Origin: Branchiostoma floridae
Taxonomy: Eukaryota; Chordata; Leptocardii; Amphioxiformes; Branchiostomatidae
Length of the DNA: 64,000 bases
NCBI RefSeq assembly: GCF_000003815.2
Contig: NC_049983.1
Span: 27,360,515-27,424,514, forward strand
Reading direction: 5' to 3'
A program made the translations under genes and the position numbers. Positions within the stretch are counted from its first letter, which is position 1. Each line of letters opens with the position of its first letter. The notes beneath the pieces are model-generated. The model saw only the letters and a program-made list of their open reading frames with translations. It made no database searches and was not told where the DNA came from. Shown one piece after another: positions 34,078 through 46,659 of the stretch.

Positions 34078-34433
34078 CACATGCACAACAACACGCCCAT
34101 CTACAAGTAGATGGGGAACGTATAACTGCATATGCATGTACATCTGAAGAGTTGAACTCAAAAGTAGGTGTGAGTATTATTAGTTAGTCCTTTTAACATA
34201 ACAGGAGCTACTGAACTAATTAGCATCGACCTTGCGTTGCCTTGTCTTATTTATGTTCTCATTTGGACTATCTAATATCTGTCGTCACCTCATTTGCATA
34301 TACATTCATTTTGGCTTGAACACCTGGTCTTCAACAGATGTTGCCCAGTGTCACTAGAGGCAGTACTTTTAGAAGGTTGTTGATACTACTTTTGATCGTT
34401 TCGAAACTCATCACCAGTTGCTTCAGTAAAGCC

Positions 34434-34590
34434 CCTGTCACAAGAATCGTACGACGTCCTTGCGATGGCATATTCCGGATATCGTACGATGATCGCAGTG
34501 AATCGCAGCTAAATCGTAATCAAAATCAGCCATCGCAGAGCATCGGATGATGTTCAAAATTTTTCCAGCGTCGTACGATTTTACCACTGG
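34434..34590. mobile_element. MITE-like element with TCGTACGA-rich inverted ends
   Basis: AATCGTACGACG at 34445-34456 is mirrored by CGTCGTACGATT at 34569-34580, with further CGTACGATGATCG motifs inside. About 155 bp, no coding capacity. Flanking duplication not evident. Confidence 0.55.
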
Positions 34591-34994
34591 TGTCTCTTCT
34601 GAATAGCCGCCTGACCGCTTTTGTGCTTCTTTAACCAACCAAATGTGAACCTAGCTGTNNNNNNNNNNNNNNNNNNNNNNNNNNNNNNNNNNNNNNNNNN
34701 NNNNNNNNNNNNNNNNNNNNNNNNNNNNNNNNNNNNNNNNNNNNNNNNNNNNNNNNNNCTTTCCGTTATTTATTATTTTAATCGTATGTTGTCTGTTCAA
34801 AGTTGTGTTGTCATAACTAACCGTGCCTGTACAAAGTTGTGTTGACAAAACTAACATTACATCTACTTCTACTATGTATTTAGACATAGTTAGTTATATT
34901 TCTAAGGCAGAATAAAGGGATTCGGGTTTCCATCCGTTAGCTTCCTTGGCACAATGATGGTCGTCGAGGGTGCAGCTCCGCCTACAAGACCTAC

Positions 34995-35026
34995 CTGTTC
35001 CTGACAGAGCTCTGGGGACGGAGCAT
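34995..35026 (-). CDS. Candidate 5' coding exon, copy 1
   Basis: ATG followed by MLRPQSSVRN and donor AACAG|gtaggt, 32 nt. An equal-length copy lies at 35279-35310. Very short, so support comes from conservation between copies. Confidence 0.3.
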
Positions 35027-35278
35027 CGCTGACGGCCGTTCCTGGTCGCCTTACAGTTCTGAAGGATTTGGACTATGAAATGAATACACTGCGAGAGTAC
35101 TTATATAGATATGTGGACTATTTCAAACATGCATGCCGGTTCACATGAATGAACTATTAGTACGCATGAATTGACGTATATAATTACGTATAAAAGTATG
35201 AAATAAAACAAATTTATAAATATATTTTCCTTGAAACACTACTGCTCGTCGTGGGTGAAACTCAGCATGAAGACCTAC

Positions 35279-35310
35279 CTGTTCCTGACGGAGCTCTTGG
35301 GTCGAAACAT
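35279..35310 (-). CDS. Candidate 5' coding exon, copy 2
   Basis: ATG, MFRPKSSVRN, same donor AACAG|gtaggt as the copy at 34995-35026. Past the donor the two copies differ by an indel, as expected for intron sequence. Upstream lies the 534-N gap. Confidence 0.3.
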
Positions 35311-35850
35311 CGCCATNNNNNNNNNNNNNNNNNNNNNNNNNNNNNNNNNNNNNNNNNNNNNNNNNNNNNNNNNNNNNNNNNNNNNNNNNNNNNNNNNNNN
35401 NNNNNNNNNNNNNNNNNNNNNNNNNNNNNNNNNNNNNNNNNNNNNNNNNNNNNNNNNNNNNNNNNNNNNNNNNNNNNNNNNNNNNNNNNNNNNNNNNNNN
35501 NNNNNNNNNNNNNNNNNNNNNNNNNNNNNNNNNNNNNNNNNNNNNNNNNNNNNNNNNNNNNNNNNNNNNNNNNNNNNNNNNNNNNNNNNNNNNNNNNNNN
35601 NNNNNNNNNNNNNNNNNNNNNNNNNNNNNNNNNNNNNNNNNNNNNNNNNNNNNNNNNNNNNNNNNNNNNNNNNNNNNNNNNNNNNNNNNNNNNNNNNNNN
35701 NNNNNNNNNNNNNNNNNNNNNNNNNNNNNNNNNNNNNNNNNNNNNNNNNNNNNNNNNNNNNNNNNNNNNNNNNNNNNNNNNNNNNNNNNNNNNNNNNNNN
35801 NNNNNNNNNNNNNNNNNNNNNNNNNNNNNNNNNNNNNNNNNNNNNNNNNN

Positions 35851-37200
35851 TGTATAGTACAAGTAGTCTGTCGTAGAAACTGTCAACAATACAATGAAAT
35901 AAACCCAGAAAAACAACCAAATGTTAAACACACAGGGCTAGGGCGGAGAAAAAAAACCCAGTGCAGATTATTGTACAATCTTACCGGCATCTCAACAATT
36001 ACGTCATTCGTTTCCTTGCACGCACAAAACGACCAGAACAAGTGTAGATTTTGATTGCCGAGGTCTCCTACTACTTGCGCCAGAAAAGGTCGACAATATA
36101 TCGCACATTCTGTCAACACAAATGTGACCACGTCTTAATGTAATATGATACATAATATATGCACACCGTGTGTCATTAATGTAGCAAACATGTCTGCATG
36201 AAACCTTAGACCCGCATGAAGTGCGGGTGCGCCACTTGATTAGGATTGACAGGCTTTGTCTTTGAAGTCCACGCCGCTGGCCCGACGTGACAATGTGTAA
36301 TCGCTTTGCGCATCATAACGTTTACGGAAAATTTCTCATTGCTTGCTCAAATAGAAACAGGACAAAACAAAACTGGCGGACTAGTGAGGATTCGGTTCAA
36401 AATGTGTCATGACTTTGCACTGAATAAAAAGGGATTTGCCGTGTACTTTGAAGTTTGAGAGCCAACCAGGGGTCACCATATCAGTTTCCGGCTTTACCAT
36501 GCTTGCAGGAGACTTTTTGGCCTCTTAGTGACAAATTTGTGGCATTTTGTGGGTTCTTACTCAAGAGCCATTGGCGTAGAATGGAGTACTATTCACTTTC
36601 ACTGCAACAGATCGTCAACGTTGACATGGCTTGGAAAGCAACAAGTGTTACAGCGGGCCTCGACGGAGATTTACGCACGGTCAAAAATTACATGCAATAC
36701 GATGTCGAACTCATAAACTTACGTCCGAAGCTAGAGGACCTCACACACTCACACCCTCCGTTACATATGTTAACACCCCTTGTCTGTAATTTTAGAAGGT
36801 AAAAGAAGTAACGATAGATGAACATTGCATGTAGATATAAAGCAACGGTAAGGACCAGGGTCAGTCCAATTTTTGCTACAATTCCACCGGCATCAGAACA
36901 ATTGTGTCGCGCACTCACACGCACAAACCAATGAGGTTTTATCTTGATAAAACTCCTTGCACAAACGTACAAAACGTTCATTTATTTTTATCGCAGCGAT
37001 GTTTACTTCATACTTGCCATCAAACCCCCAAAGTTTTTACAAAATGCTGCACGTTCTGGTCCTCAAACAAACTGTAACGATACGTGTCATAATTTGTTAC
37101 GATGTGTGCACGCAACGTTCCAAGTTTCAATCGGTTTCCGTGGCAGTTTTGCGGAGCTGTAAGGTATTTTATTTGGGACCTCCGGGATATTTCGCTACTT
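35851..37200. other. No gene assembled; weak paired segments
   Basis: 36000-36045 and 36880-36930 share an AATTGTT..GATGCCGGT segment (minus strand); the second is followed by a hydrophobic minus-strand stretch, GLTLVLTVALYLHAMFI. No splice model could be made. Confidence 0.35.
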
Positions 37201-37202
37201 GA

Positions 37203-37394
37203 CACCGCCGCTCGCTGTAGCGCGGAAGCCCGGCCCCGCTCGCTGTAGCGCGGAAGTCCGGCCCCGCTCGCTGTAGCGCGGAAGTCCGGCCCCGCTCGCT
37301 GTAGCGCGGAAGTCCGGCCCCGCTCGCTGTAGCGCGGAAGTCCGGCCCCGCTCGCTGTAGCGCGGAAGTCCGGCCCCGCTCGCTGTAGCGCGGA
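37203..37394. repeat. 28-bp GC-rich minisatellite
   Basis: Seven nearly perfect, directly abutting copies of a 28-bp CpG-rich unit (GAAGTCCGGCCCCGCTCGCT and GTAGCGCG), with an internal CGCT..AGCG dyad. No spacers. Confidence 0.93.
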
Positions 37395-37559
37395 TGCACG
37401 GGCTAGTCTATGCGAAAACAAGTTATGATTTCCAACACAGGCAAATACAGAATTTATGCTGGATAACCACCGCTGCAACAGTTGTAATTTTGCTGACCAA
37501 GCCGTAAATTTTAAACATTCCAGTTGTACCTAACGACAGGCCATGAAGTTGTTTATATT

Positions 37560-37760
37560 CCGCCCAGCAGGGGCAGATTAGTGCTCCTCCCAAGTGTCTT
37601 TGATGTAACCGCCGCCTGCATATGAATGGCCGGGACAGTCGCGACAGGGAAAAACTCTGACGCGTTCTGGTCGGTGGCGGCGCTAAACTATAACGCGACT
37701 CGCACGCGACAGTAACGCGTTCGTATCGCGTTTGCGTTTGTCAGAGTTGCATACTATGTC
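37560..37760. other. CpG-rich stretch next to the 28-bp array
   Basis: Unusually dense in CGCG and TCGCGA compared with flanks (for example ACGCGACTCGCACGCGACAG). Could be an unmethylated CpG island or promoter; no exon is visible. Confidence 0.3.
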
Positions 37761-38024
37761 GCGATCAGTACTGTAGGTAAGAGCCAGGTGTGTTAAGGTG
37801 ACAGATTTATGGGTAAGTCCATGAGAACAAGGTGCAGTTACCTGAGGCAGGTGTGGTAAGGTAACAGACAGGTGTGTTAAGGTAAGACTAAGAGCCATGT
37901 GAGTCAGGTAAGTCCATGAGAACCAGCGTAAGTTACCTGAGACAGGTGGCCTGTATCTTAGAGGGGTCTGAGCCATTACTAGTGTTACTGTAAGTATGAC
38001 AATATTGACTCAGCTTGACTTGTC

Positions 38025-38640
38025 AGAGCTGGTATCAGTGTTCCAACCTGATCTGGGGTTACTGTTTCATCAGATCTGTGTGCCAACAACATGGAACACT
38101 TCATGCTGAACCCACCATAAATAGGCATCAAGCCAAGAAATCAACAAAACCAGAAGACAACATCACCTTACAATCATCTGAGCTGGTATTACTGTTTCAT
38201 CTTGGCTAACTAAGAAAAACTGTTTATGCTGAACCCACAGTAAACAGGCAGCAAGCCAAGATATCAATAAAACCGGAGGATAACATTGTCCAACATACAA
38301 GTATATCTGAGCTGTTGTTATTGTTTCATCTTAGCTAACTAAGTATGACACTTTATGTTAAATCCACCTTAAACAGGCAACATGCCAAGAAATCAACAAA
38401 ACCAGAAGATAACATCACCCTACAATCATCTGAGCTGGTATTACTGTTTCATCTTGGCTAACTAAGAAAAACTGTTTATGCTGAACCAACAGTAAACAGG
38501 CAGCAAGCCAAGATATCAACAAAACCGGAGGATAACATTGTCCTATATATATCTGAGCTGGTGTTATTGTTCAATTTAACTACTAAGTAAAGTATTTCAT
38601 GCTGAATGAACCATAACCAGGCACCAAGCCAAAAACAAAA
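38025..38640. repeat. Tandem units of about 125 bp with dimeric organisation
   Basis: About 4.5 units, each starting TCTGAGCTGGTATTACTG and containing ACAGGCAGCAAGCCAAGA. Units at 38177 and 38427 are more alike than adjacent ones, giving a 250-bp higher-order repeat. Confidence 0.75.
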
Positions 38641-39239
38641 ACAACTGACATCAACCAAAGAAGCAACATCAGGAGATACCATCAGATGCACATTTCTCCG
38701 TTGTTCCAGTTGACTTCTGTCAATACCTCCCTATTGACTCACTATTATACTAGCAATGTGCACAAACAACACAAGAATGCCTCGTGGCAAAAACAACCAA
38801 GCAAACAATAGTGGCCCATGTTTCCTTTGTTGTCCAATTGTTACAGTTCTGTTCAATCATACACCAAACGGCCAGAGGTTTCAGGTACCAGCCACTATAT
38901 TTTGTCAAAGATACTGAGCAAAATCTACAGTAGTAGTCTTGTATGTTTCTACTATATGATACTGTTCCTCACTGTACCAGTTGTGGATTTAAGAAACAAA
39001 ACATAGTCTTAACAGTGCATGTTGAACTTCTTGTAATAACACAAGACAACAATAACCTACATTTGTTCTTCCCTTTGTTCACTTGTTCCGCTAGGATTCT
39101 TAGAAGTGGCAAGCAGCACTCGAGTCACTCCAGAGTGTATACTACAATAATATTATTTACACATAAAACTGTTCAGCCTATTTTGTATCAAAACAAAAGG
39201 AAACAGAACACTATGATCGCACCATAACAATACCCCTGA

Positions 39240-42200
39240 ACATGACACTGACCTATATTCTCTTGTTACAAGTCCAGTCCAGCCCTCTCCCGTGTCCTTC
39301 AGTAGTTTCTGTCCCTCCAGACTATATTACACAATTTTGTATCCAAACAAACCCAAACCTTGTCTGTATAGTGCAGTCTACCCTGACCTCAGGGATCCTA
39401 ATTCATTTCGGGAATAAATAGGTGCACTGGTGCATCAAACTTTAAAATTTGGGTGTACAGAATGAACTACTCTGAGGGGATCTACATGGGGAGTCCTGAC
39501 AATGCTTTACACTGTACAATCTAAAATAACACCCTACGAATTACACAATATATATGCAAGAAGTACACAAAATTTGGTCGCCTCGCTACAAATTACGTGA
39601 ACAAGTCAGATTGCCCTACGAATTATTGGAAATCATAATAGGCTGCATACAGAAAAGGTACATGCTGGCCCTACCCTGACCCTGAGTTACATCAGCTCCT
39701 GTTTCAATATTTGGGCTTTGCTGCACCAGCTCCCTGCAAGGTCAAGGCAGGGCACTGACCTCTGACCCCTCCAGCTGTCACTCAGAGTTCCAAGGGACAT
39801 GATGCCATGTATCTAGGGGCTCTAATGGGGGTTTCCCAACACTAAATTATCAATGTAAACCTGGGGCTCTGATAGGGGATTCCTAACACTAAATCATCAG
39901 GCTAAAACTGGGGCTCTGATGGGGGCTTCTTAACACAAAATCATCACACTATGATGGTACCTTGGACTATTCCCCTTAACAGCTTGCATGGCCGTACATT
40001 TGAGAACAGTTTTGGTACAGAAATCAGCCAAAACCCAAAGACTTTTCTTGTATCCTATCAGTTAGCAATAATTTCTTTTCGTTTTTTCCAGGGTTCCTTC
40101 AAACTTCTTGCTGCGTTGGAGAGGCCCACCATGGCCATTAGCCTATTATTTAGGGCATCCTGCAGGTAGGGAAGCCTCCTTAACTTAAGCATCTGCTGAT
40201 CCAGGCCTGCTGCTTAGACACAACAATATACTCCTGCAAGGTGGGGGCACTTTCACTAGAGTTACTTTCACTTTTACTATTGAGGTTGATATTTATTTTG
40301 ACTTTCTATTTATTTCCTCATAATATTTTTAAAGCTTAACATTGTCATGTTCTACCAATAAACACAACTAACATATTGATATTGGCAATGACATCTTTTT
40401 CAGAACCGTTTTAAGTGAATCAATAAAACAGCAAAACTTAAAACAGAACTACGGTTTGGTTTGCACCAATGAGTTCAATTATACTAAAGTTACAGTAAAT
40501 ATCCTCACACAAGTACGTGTCCAACCACATGTAACACTGAGGAGTCACAGACAGCTACAGCCGACATGTACAACATATAACTCTCCTCATGTCAGTCCTT
40601 GTTTGCTCAGGAACAGAGACCGCTGACAGAACAACCTCCGTAAAAAGTACTGATGACAAGTGAAAGGTGTTAGTGAAAGGTGAGACAGGTAAACTCTTCA
40701 CCTGACCTGGTCCACCTGTCTTACCTGTGAAGCCTTTTCTACACACCTCAGGACTTAAAATAACAACATTCTTACACACCTGTCTGCCACACCTTCACTC
40801 GCCACCTTTTATCCCAGGTGACGTCTTTACCCTCACCTGGGTCACCTGTCGCACCTCACCTGTCACACCTGAAGCTGTCTGGACATACCTGAAGTTATAA
40901 CCCCATACACACTCACCTGTGTACTCCCCAAGTCTTGGGTACACCCCACAAACATTAGAGTAAACACATGGCCATCAGATAGTAGTGGTACCACTACCAG
41001 GGGTATAAGTCCTGTAGACTGTAGTACATACATGTACTGTGGTACCAACACACACACACAGTGGTACTTTCACCTTCACCCCTCCACAGGTAACCCGATA
41101 CACACCAGGAAACCCGATACAGGAAACTCCAGGGTCTGCCAATAACAGGCTTTGTTAGGACAGGCCGGCCCACTTCCAATACGGGGTGGAAAAATGAACA
41201 AACAAAAACAATGCAACTAGATACCCAAACCCTGAATACTGTACATAGCAAACTGGTACAATGGTTTCTGCTTGTTATGTTACATTTGGAAAGTTGTTTT
41301 CTTTAACAAATTCTCCATGTTGAAAGTTTAACATCTATTTTTTTACTGGATGTACATAGAAAGTCTCACAAAAAAACTAGGAAATAATGTTTCCTTGGAA
41401 ATTGTAGATTCCTGTGACTGCCAAAATGACGCATTTGATCACACTGCTACACAACAATTTTCAGCATAACATGACAATTTCCAGCAGAATTTAGGGTCTA
41501 AAGTGACCAGTGCAAAGAATAGTGGTATGGAGCTTGGCAGGATAAAGCTACACCCTAGCACGTCCTGGCGGTACTGCAGAACTGAAACTGTTCCCTCCCA
41601 TTAACAGCAAAACTGAACGTTTCCTTCACATTTTAACTGAAAATCGTCAAAAGCTCTACACCATAGAAGGTGGATGCCCCCAGACCCCCTACAATAGTCA
41701 CTTAAAGTGACTCACCAAGAAATCTGGACTCCCTATAATAAAATCCTAGCTAAAAGACTGTCTATTGGTCACCCCGCTCCCATACAACCTGATCATTACT
41801 GTACATCAACAATAACACTTTAACCAATTAGAGAGTGGCTTTTAAGTAAGTTGTATTTTCAGTTCTCTTACTGTTTTCGTTATGTAATTCTACCTTTTCA
41901 CCAAGGTGGGCAGAGCCATGGCATCAGACTGGAGATAATTAGTGTGACATTAATGAGCAGTCGTCCCAGACAGTGTTCCTGTACCAGCTATTTAGTGGGG
42001 TAATTACCAGGTAATTAGTGGCCAGCCCAGACCTGTATACACCACAAGCCTGACTGACATAGAGACCTGGTGGCTCCTGTGGTCCTGATATATTAGGAAC
42101 CACGAGACAAAGCAATAATAACCTGAAATATGTGAAAATTACAAATATTCTACCAGGAGTTTGGAACTTATTTTGTCCCTCAGTGAATTTTTCATTAAGA

Positions 42201-43790
42201 ATGAGACGTCTACATAAATTGCGACATTCTGTCTCAATATTTGGCAAACCTGACACTAAGTCTTGATCGATTTGAGCTTATCAGGAAGGAATAAAGGTTC
42301 AAAGAAAATTGTGACATTTTGCCACCAGATTTGAACTGACCTGACAGTCAGTTACCATGCCATGTAATACAAGCCGCACAGCTTAAGCAGACTATAGGCC
42401 CACCCTGGGCCTGATAGATAAACCATTGAAATCACTGCAGGGTCATGTGGGGACAGATATGTCATCAAAACTCAAGTTCAAGTACACAAAATGCCAGGCT
42501 GTACACTGGACCTGGGCAGGTGCCAAACATTTCCTCTAACCAAAGTCCACTGTGTGTACTGAAATGAGGCCATGATACTGTATAGATGCACCGGAATACA
42601 TCATATAGGGATATCCTTTCTTATTGGATTGTTTGCTTTGTAAAAAAAATGCTAAATGTTAATTGCGAAGATGCTAAAATCTTGAAAAATTAGGCAGCCT
42701 GGTTTTATCATCTTTTATTGCTGAGTAAGCAGAATGTATTTCATAGGTTTTGCAGTTGATTGTACAAAACTCTGTTCTTTTTGTTACATCAACAAAGCTT
42801 CTACAGGCCAAAGCTTCTACAGGCCAATCTGGTGAGATAACCCATCCCCAACAGGGACTTAAGTTGTGTAAAACAGCAAAAGTTCACATATAATCTGTGT
42901 GTGTCATGTAGCAATACTGTAACAATCTGTGTCATGTAGCAATACTGTACCAGGATATCTGACACTATTAGAACTGGAGAAGTGTCAGTAAACTTGCAGC
43001 CATGTGTGTACATCCCATGTTATCAGCTGTCACATGCAGTAATACCCTCAGGCATCTGTAACAATGTTGAGCCTGCTCACTGTGTATTTGGGTAGTGTTG
43101 GACGTGTTCAGGAGTGCCCCCTAATACTTCAGTAATGAACTGCAGGTTGTAGAAACGTTCCTAATGGTACTTTGGATACACTGCAATGCTATCGGATTTG
43201 AATTCTAATATTTCAACGACACTGGAACTTCTTTTAACTATGGACTCCACTAGTCTCTACTTTACACTAAGTCTTGTCTGGAACATGGTAGTTGGGAGGA
43301 ACATGCTGTATAATGCACAATGAACCACTTCACACATGAAACTGGGCCTTCCATGTGAGCAATCGCTGTTTTTGTTTACCTCTAGGTAAACTGGTACCAC
43401 TGGTACCTACCAGTACATCAGCAGACAGCTTACATTATTAGTTGATGTTTAAATTATCAGATGAAATTAGAAATTGATATGTAAATTGCTCTTCTCTTTT
43501 CCACCTGCTTTCCACCTGCCAGTGTGTCACCGTGACGTCTTTGCAAAATTTGCGATCGCTCATATGAAGTCTATAAAACTTGTAAGTAAACTACAGCCCA
43601 CTCTAACTGTACCTTCACCTTCTCACAAGTCTCCCAGCCTGGCAGCCAGCCAACACTCTCATCTTGGGAACCATCCAACCACTTCCAACTCCGCAGGACA
43701 ATCTCCCTGAGATTCATGTCTGAGAGACGTGTGAGGCATACTCTGTGTGATCGGTACAGGCAGCCGAAGGGCAGGATACATGGTGGTGGG
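39240..43790. other. Long stretch without supported genes
   Basis: Contains a 50-55-bp repeat, three copies, at 39815-39950 (GGGGCTCTGATGGGGG), a CACCTG-rich patch at 40680-40880 and short direct repeats at 42795-42830 and 42890-42955. A weak plus-strand exon candidate at 43525-43580 (CHRDVFAKFAIAHMKSIKL before gtaagt) is too short to call. Confidence 0.45.
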
Positions 43791-43794
43791 TTTA

Positions 43795-44321
43795 TTAGTT
43801 TAGTTTAGTTTAGTTTATTAGTTTATTAGGATTCTCCATTTTGGAGGGTATGGCGAAACAGGTGTTAAGAACACCTTTTCAAAGCCGCCATACACACATG
43901 TGCACATGTTCGCACATGTCTACACGCGGCGGGGTTACACCGCCCCTTACGGGGTGATATACCCTTTCGCTGGCTGATACGGTATGGAAGTTCGCCAGGC
44001 CTCCAACCGGGTGATTTGAAGTGAATCACCAACTCCAGACAGAAGGGTTTGTTCCATCTCACACCGCACCATCGCACGTGTGGGGGTTCTTTAACGTGCA
44101 TGGAGTGTGACTCTCCCCATACACGGGACCTCCATTTAACGTCCTATCCGAGGGACGGCCCTAGCCGAAGCTAAGTACTCATTTTTCACCTGAGTATAGT
44201 GAGGAAATCCGTGTAAAGTGCCTTTCCCAAGGGCACAAGATCGGTGACACGCAGCGGGATTCGAACTCGCCACCTCTCGGTCACGAGGCACAAATCCCGC
44301 CGCTGCGCCAGACGATCTCAC
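43795..44321 (-). mobile_element. Full-length tRNA-derived SINE
   Basis: On the minus strand: TGGCGCAGCGG A-box-like, GGCGAGTTCGAATCCCG B box, CTTGTGCCCTTGGGAAAG body, conserved core GGATAGGACGTTAAATGGAG and TTAAAGAACCC, ending in a TAAACTAAACT-type tail at 43795-43830. The core resembles those shared between distant invertebrate SINE families. Confidence 0.82.
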
Positions 44322-44334
44322 GTACGTGGGTACG

Positions 44335-44905
44335 GGGAAACGACTTGTAGATGGGAAATGTTATCAAATACCGTTAGGTAAACTGCACAGGAAGGCACCT
44401 TTGTGGCATTATATATAGGAAATCCCAATATAACATTGCAGATTTCTAGTGATAAATGCAATGGCCTTCACACTGAAACAACAGATATTCTGGGTACAAG
44501 GAAATGACTTTTACATGGGAGATGTTATCAAACACGGCTAGGCAAACTGCACAGGAAGGCACCTTTGTAGACTCAGGAGTATCAAATATAGGAAATCCCA
44601 ATATAACATTGCAGATTTCTAGTGATGAATGCAATGGCCTAAACACTGAAACTTACTTCAACAGATATTCTGGGTACAAGGAAATGGCTTTTGCATGGGA
44701 GATGTTATCAAACACCGTTAGGCAAACTGCACAGATAGTCACCTTTGTAGACTCGGGAGTATCAAATATAGGAAATCCCAATATAATATTGCAGATTTCT
44801 ACTGATGAATGGAACGACTTGTACATGAGAACTGTTATCAATCACTGCTAGGCAAACTGCACAGACAGTCATCTTTGTAAAGTCAAGAGTATCAAAGTTA
44901 GGAAA
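44335..44905. repeat. Tandem units of about 180 bp
   Basis: Three to four copies sharing GGCAAACTGCACAGGAAGGC, TAGGAAATCCCAATATAACA and GATATTCTGGGTACAAGG. Frames open through two copies on both strands are repeat artefacts. Confidence 0.8.
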
Positions 44906-45019
44906 TCCCGAAATAACTTTGGAAACAGATTTCTAGTGAAGAATACAACAGCCTTCACATTGATACTTAACTTTAACAGATATACTGGGCACTTGTGTTG
45001 GTGGAATATCCACGGAAAA

Positions 45020-45209
45020 TACTGTAAATGCAGTTCAGTTACAGTAGCGGGAAAATGGAGTATTCCTGGTGGTTTCAAGTTCGCAGTAGCGCCATAGACT
45101 GTTGTCATATACTGTGATGGAAAAATGGTTGCGGTTTTAAGTGCGGTGAAGCGGCCAACGCGAAAACCACGTACATAAAACCACCGCGAACATTTCTGCA
45201 TCTATAGTA
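45020..45209. mobile_element. MITE with TACTGTAAATGCA ends, copy 1
   Basis: Begins TACTGTAAATGCAG and ends TGCATCTATAGTA (diverged inverted repeat). Interior rich in AAACCACCGCGAACAT-type motifs. Same family as 52867-53058. Confidence 0.8.
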
Positions 45210-46290
45210 TGGTCATACAAAACTGTATTAGTTACTGTATGTCCATGAAATGCTAAAATAAGAATCAACTGTCCACAGTTAAATTGTATCATCCTAAGCC
45301 TGTACCACTGAGCTACTGAATTAGACAATGAACATTATGTCNNNNNNNNNNNNNNNNNNNNNNNNNNNNNNNNNNNNNNNNNNNNNNNNNNNNNNNNNNN
45401 NNNNNNNNNNNNNNNNNNNNNNNNNNNNNNNNNNNNNNNNNNNNNNNNNNNNNNNNNNNNNNNNNNNNNNNNNNNNNNNNNNNNNNNNNNNNNNNNNNNN
45501 NNNNNNNNNNNNNNNNNNNNNNNNNNNNNNNNNNNNNNNNNNNNNNNNNNNNNNNNNNNNNNNNNNNNNNNNNNNNNNNNNNNNNNNNNNNNNNNNNNNN
45601 NNNNNNNNNNNNNNNNNNNNNNNNNNNNNNNNNNNNNNNNNNNNNNNNNNNNNNNNNNNNNNNNNNNNNNNNNNNNNNNNNNNNNNNNNNNNNNNNNNNN
45701 NNNNNNNNNNNNNNNNNNNNNNNNNNNNNNNNNNNNNNNNNNNNNNNNNNNNNNNNNNNNNNNNNNNNNNNNNNNNNNNNNNNNNNNNNNNNNNNNNNNN
45801 NNNNNNNNNNNNNNNNNNNNNNNNNNNNNNNNNNNNNNNNNNNNNNNNNNNNNNNNNNNNNNNNNNNNNNNNNNNNNNNNNNNNNNNNNNNNNNNNNNNN
45901 NNNNNNNNNNNNNNNNNNNNNNNNNNNNNNNNNNNNNNNNNNNNNNNNNNNNNNNNNNNNNNNNNNNNNNNNNNNNNNNNNNNNNNNNNNNNNNNNNNNN
46001 NNNNNNNNNNNNNNNNNNNNNNNNNNNNNNNNNNNNNNNNNNNNNNNNNNNNNNNNNNNNNNNNNNNNNNNNNNNNNNNNNNNNNNNNNNNNNNNNNNNN
46101 NNNNNNNNNNNNNNNNNNNNNNNNNNNNNNNNNNNNNNNNNNNNNNNNNNNNNNNNNNNNNNNNNNNNNNNNNNNNNNNNNNNNNNNNNNNNNNNNNNNN
46201 NNNNNNNNNNNNNNNNNNNNNNNNNNNNNNNNNNNNNNNNNNNNNNNNNNNNNNNNNNNNNNNNNNNNNNNNNNNNNNNNNNNNNNNNNN

Positions 46291-46348
46291 AATCCTTGGT
46301 GGAAGCCACGGGCGGCTTGGGGACGCCGTCCACGGCGGTGAAAGCCAC
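46291..46348 (-). CDS. Exon fragment truncated by assembly gap
   Basis: Minus strand, acceptor aaacaaacag then TGTGTGGCTTTCACC...: VAFTAVDGVPKPPVASTKD, GC-rich and codon-like, running into the 949-N gap. The family is not identified. The rest of the exon and perhaps the gene lie in the gap. Confidence 0.45.
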
Positions 46349-46659
46349 ACACTGTTTGTTTTGCTATTACTATGATTGTTGCCAATGTGTGTCGGCGCTC
46401 TTTTGAATACGATAATCTCATTAAAACCGGTTTTTCAATCTCAATGGCAACATTTACTACTTTGTAGTGTCATAGGGAAAATTAATTTTCGCGGTTTTCA
46501 CGACGATTGGAATTGGCTGACGGAAAAAAATTCGAGCTGGCTAAAGCCCTGATGCACTATGTTAAAAATATCAGATATAAATCAAAGATCATACTTTTAC
46601 GTTATGGTAAAGATATCAATTAGTTAATTCAAAGTTTATAATAAGTTCAAACGTCTTTT

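Noticed and set aside
35141-36054. Frames of 208-267 codons on both strands
   Set aside because: Open only because of the 534-N gap.
36688-36981. Minus frame with a hydrophobic helix (GLTLVLTVALYLHAMFI)
   Set aside because: Single hydrophobic stretch in AT-rich DNA, no splice sites in frame; noted only as a weak paired segment.
37203-37394. CRISPR-like 28-bp direct repeats
   Set aside because: Repeats abut directly with no spacers, and the genome is animal.
37020-37478. 152-codon minus frame rich in Arg/Ala/Gly
   Set aside because: Produced by the 28-bp repeat, whose three phases are all open; two overlapping frames give the same 28-residue repeat.
44504-44851. 115-codon plus frame
   Set aside because: Spans two copies of the 180-bp tandem unit; the same peptide is repeated with no homology.
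45313-46421. Frames of 337-366 codons on both strands
   Set aside because: Almost entirely N; only 46291-46348 has real sequence, reported as an exon fragment.
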